A stretch of 39,174 nt of DNA from assembly GCA_017477185.1 (NCBI GenBank), contig JAFUXF010000038.1:1-39174 (forward strand), in the 5' to 3' direction. The notes below the pieces were generated by a model. It was not told the DNA's origin and searched no databases. It saw only the letters and a program-made list of their open reading frames with translations. Below, one piece after another: positions 1-7,224 of the stretch (positions are counted from its first letter, which is position 1; every line of letters starts with the position of its first letter). The translations under genes were made by a program, and so were the position numbers. Source of the stretch: Alphaproteobacteria bacterium. Lineage in GTDB: Bacteria > Pseudomonadota > Alphaproteobacteria > RF32 > CAG-239.

Positions 1-1
1 A

Positions 2-640
2 ACCTGTAAACCCCTTCCGAGCTGCGCAAGTTTGGGATATACGCAAACTTCTTGCCCGTCAAATCGTGCGGCTTTAAAATGTCCTTTTGATACCGCGAAA
101 GTCTATTGTGCCGCCAGTGCAACTTCTGACTGCAAAGTCGGCAGTATTTATTATTCTGATGACACATGTAGCGACACTCGTATTAACTCTAAAACGCCAA
201 TTGGTGTGGTGTTTGACGCGGCTAATAGACTGGTGGTGGCGTTAGATGAATATTGGGCCTTTTGGGGAGTACATGGTACAGATACACCATTAACAAACTA
301 TACTGATTCTGTCTCGGTAAAAACAGATGTAAATGGCAAGAGTAATACAGATACTCTGGTCTCATTAGGAACCCAATATGAAGCAGCCAACTATTGCCAT
401 AATAAGACCACCGGAGGGAAGACATGGTATCTGCCGGCATATAGTGAGATGCTGCCTATGTTTAATTCAGTTGTTAATAGCACATTAGCGGTTGTTGGAA
501 CAGGTTTTAGTAACAACTACTATTGGTCGTCTACCGAGTCCCAATCTAGCAGTGCGTGGGCTTTCAATTTTTGGGGTGATTACGGCACCTTCGACAGTAA
601 GAGTCTTGCTTATTACTTCAGGTGTGTTTTCAAATATTAA
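2..640 (+). CDS. Surface/secreted Cys-rich protein with C-terminal DUF1566-like domain, 5' end missing
   Basis: The frame is open from the left edge, so only the last 212 residues are present; the first possible internal start (TTG at 32) is not needed. The visible N-terminal part is cysteine-rich (CxxLGYT, then CPFDTAKVYC), like repeated small Cys modules. The C-terminal half has the pattern of DUF1566/Lcl-type domains: WYLPAYSEM, YWSSTES, a W-rich strand, and a closing YFRCV. Such proteins are usually exported or surface-exposed; the function is unknown. It ends 14 bases before a strong terminator. The module assignment is by motif only; homologues often occur as large paralogous families, so the missing part could be long. 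Confidence 0.7.
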   Translation, partial: TCKPLPSCASLGYTQTSCPSNRAALKCPFDTAKVYCAASATSDCKVGSIYYSDDTCSDTRINSKTPIGVVFDAANRLVVALDEYWAFWGVHGTDTPLTNYTDSVSVKTDVNGKSNTDTLVSLGTQYEAANYCHNKTTGGKTWYLPAYSEMLPMFNSVVNSTLAVVGTGFSNNYYWSSTESQSSSAWAFNFWGDYGTFDSKSLAYYFRCVFKY

Positions 641-653
641 TAGAAAGAACAAC

Positions 654-687
654 AACCGGCGGTGGAATTATCCGCCGGTTTTTTTTA
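654..687 (+). terminator. Rho-independent terminator of the surface-protein gene
   Basis: A GC-rich stem (ACCGGCGG at 655-662 with CCGCCGGT at 672-679, extended by an A-T pair) is followed by eight T residues. Confidence 0.9.
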
Positions 688-697
688 ATTTTTTTCC

Positions 698-724
698 GAG
701 TCGTTTGTTAAGAATTTTATAACC
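698..724 (+). promoter_or_regulatory. GANTC site and CtrA-like box upstream of ccrM
   Basis: GAGTC at 698-702 is a CcrM target. TTAA-N7-ATAACC at 708-724 differs by one base from the CtrA consensus TTAA-N7-TTAAC. In Caulobacter the ccrM promoter is controlled by CtrA and by GANTC methylation. The pairing here, 50-70 bases upstream of the gene, fits the same logic, but binding is inferred. Confidence 0.4.
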
Positions 725-755
725 AATCAAGGTCTATAGTTATACCATTGGATGA

Positions 756-1886
<1,131 letters not shown>

Positions 1887-1922
1887 TTTCCCTATGGAAA
1901 AATAAAATATGTGGCAGTTATC

Positions 1923-2495
1923 TTAGTCGTAGCCGTTTATCCAATTTATTAAAGTATGCAGTTGGCCATTATTTAAATAGCATTTTACATACTTATCTGA
2001 GTTAGTAAATTCAACAGTTGTTATCATAAAAAGTTTATAAAAAGAAATTTGAGAAGGATTATCTATAATTAAACACCTTTTTCTAAATTTAACAATAAGA
2101 GCTTTTTTATAAAAATAAAGTTTTGCATGAAATCCTCGAAAAACAAACCCTCCTATAGCACAAATCCAACACTTCGAAATAAAATCTGGGGTCCCGTATG
2201 TATTTAAAACTTGATCAATCTGAAACGGCATATTTCGGGCAAAGCATTTTTTTATACTTCGAAAAATCAAAAAAGCCATAACTGCGAAAAAAATTATGAA
2301 AATAGGAACTGCCGTGGAAATTGAAAATTCTTCCCCTCGGTAAAAAGGAAGAATGACGCCAAAGAGCAACGTAAGGCAGACAATAAAAACAAATATATAC
2401 CACATTAAAAGAGAACGAGGATTCACAAATTTAATTTCAGAATAACTTCTTTTAACAGTTTGCTTAAAATAATTTAGTAGACCTTGTTTTTGCAT
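1923..2495 (-). CDS. Hypothetical membrane protein with two transmembrane helices
   Basis: A 190-residue protein that I do not recognise. Residues about 28-52 and 62-82 are hydrophobic helices. The remaining ~105 residues form a soluble domain with many aromatic residues and several Cys. A good ribosome-binding site (GGAGG, about ten bases upstream) supports the start. It runs against ccrM and lies between ccrM and a decayed copy of the ccrM tail, so it looks like an insertion between two formerly adjacent convergent genes. It is more AT-rich than ccrM by eye. The shape (two helices, then a soluble C-terminal domain) resembles small PH-like membrane proteins, but I cannot assign a family. Confidence 0.6.
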   Translation of the reverse strand: MQKQGLLNYFKQTVKRSYSEIKFVNPRSLLMWYIFVFIVCLTLLFGVILPFYRGEEFSISTAVPIFIIFFAVMAFLIFRSIKKCFARNMPFQIDQVLNTYGTPDFISKCWICAIGGFVFRGFHAKLYFYKKALIVKFRKRCLIIDNPSQISFYKLFMITTVEFTNSDKYVKCYLNNGQLHTLINWINGYD

Positions 2496-2520
2496 AAGAC
2501 ACTACCTCCGCTAAATATGA

Positions 2521-2597
2521 TACTACAGCAGAATATTAAAAAAACATTTAAACTGTTCAGAGATATCAGAGAAGAACTTTATCCTGATTTAGCTTAA
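2521..2597 (+). pseudogene. Decayed copy of the ccrM 3' end
   Basis: The frame reads ...DIREELYPDLA-stop, matching the ccrM C-terminus ([14 protein letters not shown]). Bases 2565-2597 match 1854-1886 at 29 of 33 positions. Just upstream the copy reads AAACTGTTCAGAGATATCAGAG where ccrM has AAACTGTCAGAG, as if by a small internal duplication. There is no start or methyltransferase domain. Its stop overlaps the stop of the convergent SMR gene. Confidence 0.7.
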
Positions 2598-2911
2598 GCC
2601 TTGAGAAGACGTAAGCCGACTGTTCCAATCAAAATCATCAGAATAAAAATAATTTTAAGAGCTGAAAAGTTTTCGTGGAAATAAAAATAGCCGATAAGCG
2701 TCATAATAACAATGCCGCAAGCACTACCAACCGCGTAACTGATACTGATATCAATGGTTCGCAACGCTAAAGAACCGAAATAAAAAGAAAGTAAGTGGGC
2801 AATAATTGTTCCGATGGAAGGCCATAGTACTGTAAAACCATCTGCAAATTTTAGAAGGACAACGCCGATTGTCTCAAAAATAATGCATAGTGATAAATAA
2901 ATCCATCCCAT
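2594..2911 (-). CDS. Small multidrug resistance (SMR) family transporter, EmrE-like
   Basis: A 105-residue, four-helix inner-membrane protein that would act as a dimeric proton-coupled exchanger. It aligns along its length with EmrE: the essential membrane Glu (FETIG, E13, EmrE E14), LKFADGFTVLWPSIGTI in helix 2 and SYA in helix 3. The start at 2911 is preferred to an upstream in-frame ATG at 2944 because GAGGAA lies eight bases before it and the length then matches the family. Oddity: the almost invariant Trp of helix 3 (EmrE W63) is Gly62 here. Mutation of that Trp in EmrE changes substrate range, so substrate cannot be predicted. Divergent from the NadM-like gene. Confidence 0.88.
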   Translation of the reverse strand: MGWIYLSLCIIFETIGVVLLKFADGFTVLWPSIGTIIAHLLSFYFGSLALRTIDISISYAVGSACGIVIMTLIGYFYFHENFSALKIIFILMILIGTVGLRLLKA

Positions 2912-2965
2912 TTTCAGTTCCTCATTTAAAAGATGATACCTCATAGATAGAGCATTTTTTCTTTC

Positions 2966-2998
2966 TTGACAATTCCTATTTTTATGTTACTCTATAAT
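2966..2998 (+). promoter_or_regulatory. Candidate promoter for the NadM-like leader
   Basis: TTGACA at 2966-2971 is followed after 16 bases by TACTCT (2988-2993); a better -10 match, TATAAT at 2993-2998, is 21 bases away. The first choice starts the RNA near 3000, exactly at the base of the leader hairpin; the second starts it near 3005. Confidence 0.5.
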
Positions 2999-2999
2999 T

Positions 3000-3125
3000 G
3001 TCCTTGGTGCTTGCAGGGCTTATAAGCAGAGGACGAATATAAACTGAGCCGGTTTGATAAGATTGATGATAGATTTTCTATTTTTTGGTTTTGTTGGCGG
3101 CTCCTATGATAAAGGAGTTTTTTTT
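3000..3125 (+). promoter_or_regulatory. Structured 5' leader, candidate riboswitch or attenuator
   Basis: About 125 bases separate the promoter from the ATG. Helix A: GTCCT 3000-3004 with AGGAC 3030-3034 and TGCTT 3008-3012 with AAGCA 3024-3028. Helix B: AAAC 3041-3044 with GTTT 3052-3055, seven-base loop. Helix C: CTCCT 3101-3105 with AGGAG 3113-3117, which hides the ribosome-binding site and is followed by eight Ts, so it could also terminate. The loop of helix B contains GAGCCG (3046-3051), complementary to CGGCTC (3098-3103). That pairing would make a pseudoknot and break helix C. No known riboswitch class was recognised. Confidence 0.5.
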
Positions 3126-3668
3126 ATGTCTGATTTTAAATACAAACACGGATTAGTCGTTATGCGGGCGCAACCGTTTCACATCGGTCATCAAAAATTA
3201 GTCGACCGGATGTTAACGGAATGTGAGCGTGTCACAGTAATCCTTGGATCAATTCAAGAACAAGGCACGGACAGAAATCCACTGAATTACACCACTCGTA
3301 AAAAGATGATTCAAAATATTTACCGTGATAAACTGGAATATGAACGCTTAAAAATCATCGGGCTGTTTGATATCAATAATCCGGCAGAGTGGGGCAAATT
3401 TGTGCTAGATTTTATAAAAGAGAGTTTTCCCGATTTACCGACACCGGACGTTTATTATGCCGGCTCTTCCTATGATGCACATTGGTTCAAGGCGTGTGTT
3501 CCGCATATTGAATTGGTTGATCGAACAGATCAGAATTTTCCGTTTGTCAGCGGAACGATGGTCAGAGATATGATCAGATACGGCGATATTCGTTGGAAGA
3601 ATTTTATTAATCCAACCAACCACCATATTATTGAAGAACACTTTAATAAAAAGAAAGGAATTATCTAA
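3126..3668 (+). CDS. NadM-like nucleotidyltransferase (putative NMN adenylyltransferase), paralogue 1
   Basis: A 180-residue HIGH-type nucleotidyltransferase, expected to transfer AMP from ATP to nicotinamide mononucleotide or a similar nucleotide. The nucleotide-binding motif is PFHIGH (H19-I-G-H22) and the second motif is VSGTMVR (141-147), as in archaeal-type NadM. ILGSIQE and NPLNYTTRKKMI also fit. The start at 3126 matches the paralogue at 5005 (both MS[DE]FKYKHGL); an in-frame ATG at 3063 would lie inside the structured leader. The two paralogues are roughly half identical and flank preA. Exact substrate is uncertain: pantetheine-phosphate or other HIGH-family substrates cannot be excluded. 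Confidence 0.8.
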   Translation: MSDFKYKHGLVVMRAQPFHIGHQKLVDRMLTECERVTVILGSIQEQGTDRNPLNYTTRKKMIQNIYRDKLEYERLKIIGLFDINNPAEWGKFVLDFIKESFPDLPTPDVYYAGSSYDAHWFKACVPHIELVDRTDQNFPFVSGTMVRDMIRYGDIRWKNFINPTNHHIIEEHFNKKKGII

Positions 3669-3682
3669 TCCCTTTTTCTTAT
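3649..3682. terminator. Weak bidirectional terminator-like hairpin
   Basis: An imperfect palindrome (AAGAAAGGAATTA with TAATCCCTTTTTCTT) overlaps the end of the NadM-like gene and is followed by T-rich sequence. Confidence 0.4.
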
Positions 3683-3701
3683 CCTCGTTTCGCTTTTTTT
3701 C

Positions 3702-3731
3702 TTGACAAGATATGCCTGAATTCTCTTTAAT
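3702..3731 (+). promoter_or_regulatory. Promoter of preA
   Basis: TTGACA at 3702-3707, then 18 bases, then TTTAAT at 3726-3731. It gives preA its own transcription start about 35 bases before the ATG. Confidence 0.55.
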
Positions 3732-3771
3732 AATTGGCAGATATAAATAGAAAAATTGAGGAGCATATTTT

Positions 3772-4953
3772 ATGGCAACATTAAAAACTTCAGTTTTAGG
3801 TATAGATTTTGAAAATCCGTTTTTATTGGCCTCAGCCCCTCCGACTGCTAAAATTGAGGGGATTGATAAAGCGTTTTCGCTTGGTTGGGGCGGTGCTGTC
3901 TTAAAAACCATTACGCCCGATGATTTAGAAATGATAGAGGCTTCAACAAGATATGCCTCTTGGCGTTTCGGAGCAAAAGTTTGTGGTTTCGAAAATATCG
4001 AATTGCTGAGCCATTTAACAATTCAGGAATGGTTGGATGGAATCAAATACCTCAAACAAAAGCACCCGACCAAGGTGCAAATTGCCAGTATTATGGCCCC
4101 TGTTGTCAAAGAAGAATGGCAAAAAATGGTTAAAACGTTTAACCATTCAGGAGCAGACGCGTTTGAATTAAATTTTTCTTGCCCACACGGTATGCCTGAA
4201 AAAGGAATAGGGATGGCTATCGGCACAAACGCCGAAATTTCTGCCGAGATTACTAAATGGGTCAAAGAAGTTGCTGAGCTCCCAGTGTTCGTAAAATTGT
4301 CGCCGAATGTAACCAATATCGTTGAAATTGCTAAAGCTGTGGAAAAAGCCGGTGCTGACGGATTGGCTGCAATCAACACGGTGCAATCCCTGATGGGTGT
4401 TGATTTAGATACATTTGAACCGCTTCCGAGAGTTAACGGAAAATCTACTTATGGCGGTTATTCTGGTATGGCTGTCAAGCCGATTGGGTTGCGTTGTGTC
4501 GCTCAACTTCGTCAACACTCCAAATTGCCGATTTTAGGTATGGGGGGAATTTCAACATGGTCAGATGCCGCAGAATATATGACGGTCGGTGCCGATGTCG
4601 TTCAAGTGTGTACGGAAGTTATGGTTAACGGTTATGGCGTGATTAAAGGTATGATCAAAGGCTTAGAAGATTATTTAGAACGTAAAGGTTTTAACTCTCC
4701 GGCAGAGTTAAGAGATAAAGCTATTACCAATCTGACCGCGCACGAAAAATTAAACAAATCACAACAGGTTTATCCGCAGATTGATGAACAAAAATGCGTC
4801 CGTTGCGAGAAATGTGTGACTATTTGTGATGAGAGCGAATACAGCGCATTGTCGCTGGCGAATGGAAAGATTGAAGTGAATAGGGACAAATGCGTTGGGT
4901 GTTCACTATGCACTCATGTTTGCCCGATATCCGCTATCAGCATGGGAAAATAA
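3772..4953 (+). CDS. preA: Dihydropyrimidine dehydrogenase subunit PreA (FMN barrel plus 2[4Fe-4S] ferredoxin domain)
   Basis: Cytosolic NAD-dependent dihydropyrimidine dehydrogenase subunit, which reduces uracil or thymine (or the reverse) with electrons from a PreT partner. The dihydroorotate-dehydrogenase-like barrel fills residues 1-310. NFSCPHGM carries the catalytic Cys (C137, matching C671 of mammalian DPD). A ferredoxin domain follows with two complete clusters: C342-x2-C345-x2-C348-x3-C352 and C374-x2-C377-x2-C380-x3-C384. The start has a GAGGAG site ten bases upstream. No preT gene is in the window, so the electron donor must be elsewhere or different. The flanking NadM-like paralogues suggest a nucleotide-salvage or NAD-linked setting, which is inference. 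Confidence 0.92.
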   Translation: MATLKTSVLGIDFENPFLLASAPPTAKIEGIDKAFSLGWGGAVLKTITPDDLEMIEASTRYASWRFGAKVCGFENIELLSHLTIQEWLDGIKYLKQKHPTKVQIASIMAPVVKEEWQKMVKTFNHSGADAFELNFSCPHGMPEKGIGMAIGTNAEISAEITKWVKEVAELPVFVKLSPNVTNIVEIAKAVEKAGADGLAAINTVQSLMGVDLDTFEPLPRVNGKSTYGGYSGMAVKPIGLRCVAQLRQHSKLPILGMGGISTWSDAAEYMTVGADVVQVCTEVMVNGYGVIKGMIKGLEDYLERKGFNSPAELRDKAITNLTAHEKLNKSQQVYPQIDEQKCVRCEKCVTICDESEYSALSLANGKIEVNRDKCVGCSLCTHVCPISAISMGK

Positions 4954-5004
4954 AAAAAGGTTATTTTTCATAATAAACCGCAAATATCTTAATAGGAACA
5001 GCAA

Positions 5005-5541
5005 ATGTCTGAGTTCAAGTATAAGCATGGCTTGTGTGTAATGCGTGCGCAACCTTTCCATATCGGACATCAAAAACTGATTGATAAAATGCTGTCTGAA
5101 TGTAAGTGTGTGACGATTGTTCTAGGTTCAATTCAAGAAGCAGGAACAGAACACAATCCGTTTGATTATGAAACAAGAAAAACTATGATTACAAATGTGT
5201 ATGAAAAATCTGAGGCATTTCAGCGTTTGCACATTTGCGGTTTGGCGGATATTAACAGACCGAATGAATGGGGCAAATATGTTTTGCAATGCGTAAAAGA
5301 TAAATATCATACAGAAGACACGCCGGATGTTTATTATGCCGGTTCGATAGCAGATGCATTGTGCTTTAAGTTCTGCTGTAAATGTGTAGAAATTGTTGAT
5401 CGAAATGATCCGTCGTCTCCTTTGGTCAGTGGCACGATGCTCAGAGAAATGATGAGATTTAACGATGCACGATGGAAAAATTTTGTACCTGTAGAAAATA
5501 ACAATCTTATAGAAAAATATTTCAAGAAAAAAGCTAAATAG
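5005..5541 (+). CDS. NadM-like nucleotidyltransferase (putative NMN adenylyltransferase), paralogue 2
   Basis: A 178-residue paralogue of the protein at 3126. It keeps PFHIGH (residues 17-22), ILGSIQE-like VLGSIQE, NPFDYETRKTMI and VSGTMLR (141-147), so both copies look catalytically intact. It is richer in Cys than copy 1 (a FKFCCKCVEIVD stretch near 120-132). It follows preA by 51 bases with an AGGAA site upstream and no clear terminator between, so it probably shares the preA transcript. It lacks the structured leader of copy 1. Retention of two intact copies suggests different substrates or different regulation. Confidence 0.8.
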   Translation: MSEFKYKHGLCVMRAQPFHIGHQKLIDKMLSECKCVTIVLGSIQEAGTEHNPFDYETRKTMITNVYEKSEAFQRLHICGLADINRPNEWGKYVLQCVKDKYHTEDTPDVYYAGSIADALCFKFCCKCVEIVDRNDPSSPLVSGTMLREMMRFNDARWKNFVPVENNNLIEKYFKKKAK

Positions 5542-5593
5542 TCACACAGAAATTATTTTTAGTTTTTTCATGTTGATTAAATGGTAGCAAACG

Positions 5594-5621
5594 TTGCGTC
5601 AGTTATAAATCTTGTTATGAT
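5594..5621 (+). promoter_or_regulatory. Promoter of kdsA operon
   Basis: TTGCGT at 5594-5599, 16 bases, then TATGAT at 5616-5621, about 35 bases before the kdsA start. Confidence 0.5.
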
Positions 5622-5655
5622 AGCACTATTATTTAATTATAAAGGATTTATCATC

Positions 5656-6498
5656 ATGGAACAAAGAGAAATTAAAATAGGAAATTTCAAAATCGGCAAT
5701 AAGTTACCTTTGGCATTGATTGCCGGACCTTGTCAAATAGAAAGTCACCAGCACGCTGTAGATTTGGCCGGTAAAATGGTAGAATTGACTAAAAAATTAG
5801 GGATTAATTATATCTTCAAAGCCTCTTTTGATAAAGCTAACCGGACATCTATTAACGGAGCGCGTGGCGTCGGTTTGGAAGAGGGAATGAAAACTTTTGC
5901 GGATATCAGAAAACTCTATGGATGCCCGATTATTACTGATGTCCATGAACGGGAGCAATGCCCGATTGTTGCACAATATGTTGATATTTTACAAATTCCG
6001 GCTTTTTTGTGTCGCCAAACAGATTTAGTTGTTGCTGCCGCTCAAACCGGAAAAGTCGTTAATATCAAAAAAGGGCAGTTTCTAGCACCTTGGGATGTTA
6101 AAAATTTGGTCAAAAAAGCTGAAGATTCCGGAAACAGCAATGTTTGCTTAACCGAGCGCGGGACAAGTTTTGGGTACAATACCTTGGTAACGGATATGCG
6201 TTCTTTTCCGCAAATGGCAAAAGATACCGGCTGTCCTGTTATTTTTGATGCCACTCATTCCGTGCAGCAACCGGGAGGTTTAGGCGGATGTTCCGGAGGA
6301 CAGCGCGAGTTTGCACCTGTTTTAGCTCGAGCAGCAGTAGCTGTCGGCGTAGCCGCCGTATTTATGGAAACGCATGAAAATCCGGATAAAGCCTTATCGG
6401 ATGGACCGAATACAATTGCCTTCAAAGATATGGAAAAGGTTATTTCTGATTTGATGGCATTTGATGCTGTTAATAAATCGCGCATTCATGATTATTAG
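5656..6498 (+). CDS. kdsA: 3-deoxy-8-phosphooctulonate (KDO-8-P) synthase
   Basis: Condenses phosphoenolpyruvate with arabinose 5-phosphate to KDO-8-phosphate for lipopolysaccharide core synthesis in the cytosol. The start at 5656 (MEQREIKIG, AAGGA upstream) gives 280 residues, the usual length; an in-frame ATG at 5581 would lie upstream of the promoter. Motifs: KASFDKANR, TDVHE, LQIPAFLCRQTDL, FGYNTLVTDMRS, VIFDATHSVQ. The N-terminal IAGPCQIES has Cys where the metal-independent E. coli enzyme has Asn, which places it in the metal-dependent class. It overlaps recO by 11 bases. Confidence 0.95.
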   Translation: MEQREIKIGNFKIGNKLPLALIAGPCQIESHQHAVDLAGKMVELTKKLGINYIFKASFDKANRTSINGARGVGLEEGMKTFADIRKLYGCPIITDVHEREQCPIVAQYVDILQIPAFLCRQTDLVVAAAQTGKVVNIKKGQFLAPWDVKNLVKKAEDSGNSNVCLTERGTSFGYNTLVTDMRSFPQMAKDTGCPVIFDATHSVQQPGGLGGCSGGQREFAPVLARAAVAVGVAAVFMETHENPDKALSDGPNTIAFKDMEKVISDLMAFDAVNKSRIHDY

Positions 6499-7213
6499 TG
6501 ACGAAGGGTACATTATCAATCTTCGTCGTCATGGCGAGAAATCTCTGATACTTACCATACTGAGCAAAGAACATGGTAAGGTTGTCGGGTATGTCAAAAA
6601 TTGTTTAACCCCCAAAAAATTAGGAATCTACCAACAAGGAAATTTGGTAAAATTTGAGGCGTATGCCCGTCTGGAAGAAAATATGTGGAGCCTCCGTATT
6701 GAATTATCACGGGCCTATGCCGCAAATTTTTTGGCAAATCCGCGTAAACTTGCAACCCTGACATCTTTTTGTGTTTTGTGCTGTGAGACGATGCCTGAGG
6801 GACAGAGTTTAGAAGAATTTTATGAGTGTGCAGATAATTTTTTTAAACAAATAAATGAAGATAATTGGCTGACATATTATTGCCACTTTGAATTTTACCT
6901 GCTGGCGTTTTTGGGAATATCTCTTGATTTGGAAAAATGCTCGGTTACCGGAAGTTATGATAATCTGCGGTATGTTTCTCCTAAAACCGGAAAAGCTGTT
7001 TGTGCAGAAATCGGACGTCCATATCACAATCGCTTATATGCATATCCACGCTTTATTATCGAAAACATCACACATCCTACAACGCAGGAAATTAAAGATT
7101 TACTAATCATGACCGAATTTTTCCTCCACAAAAACTTTTTTAGAACTCATTACTTGAAATTTCCGGAAAGCCGTGCTAATTTGCTGCATAACTTGGATTT
7201 ACAAGAGATTTAG
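6488..7213 (+). CDS. recO: DNA repair protein RecO
   Basis: RecO loads RecA on SSB-coated single strands with RecF/RecR. The start at 6488 (MIISDEGYIINLRRHGEKSLILTI) overlaps the end of kdsA by 11 bases and gives 241 residues; the reading frame is open further upstream, but only inside kdsA. The N-terminal OB-fold and the typical alphaproteobacterial C-terminal segment (FEFYLLAFLGISLDLEKCSVTG, then YVSPKTGKAVC) are present. Located between kdsA and parC, 11 bases from the latter, so one operon is likely. Confidence 0.9.
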   Translation: MIISDEGYIINLRRHGEKSLILTILSKEHGKVVGYVKNCLTPKKLGIYQQGNLVKFEAYARLEENMWSLRIELSRAYAANFLANPRKLATLTSFCVLCCETMPEGQSLEEFYECADNFFKQINEDNWLTYYCHFEFYLLAFLGISLDLEKCSVTGSYDNLRYVSPKTGKAVCAEIGRPYHNRLYAYPRFIIENITHPTTQEIKDLLIMTEFFLHKNFFRTHYLKFPESRANLLHNLDLQEI

Positions 7214-7224
7214 GATAAAAATAA

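Noticed and set aside
3063..3125. Upstream in-frame start for the first NadM-like gene
   Set aside because: It would put coding sequence through the structured leader and the ribosome-binding site; the paralogue starts exactly at the equivalent of 3126.
3435..3911. Minus-strand open frame across the NadM-like and preA genes
   Set aside because: Overlaps two clearly coding regions and a promoter; composition is that of an antisense shadow.
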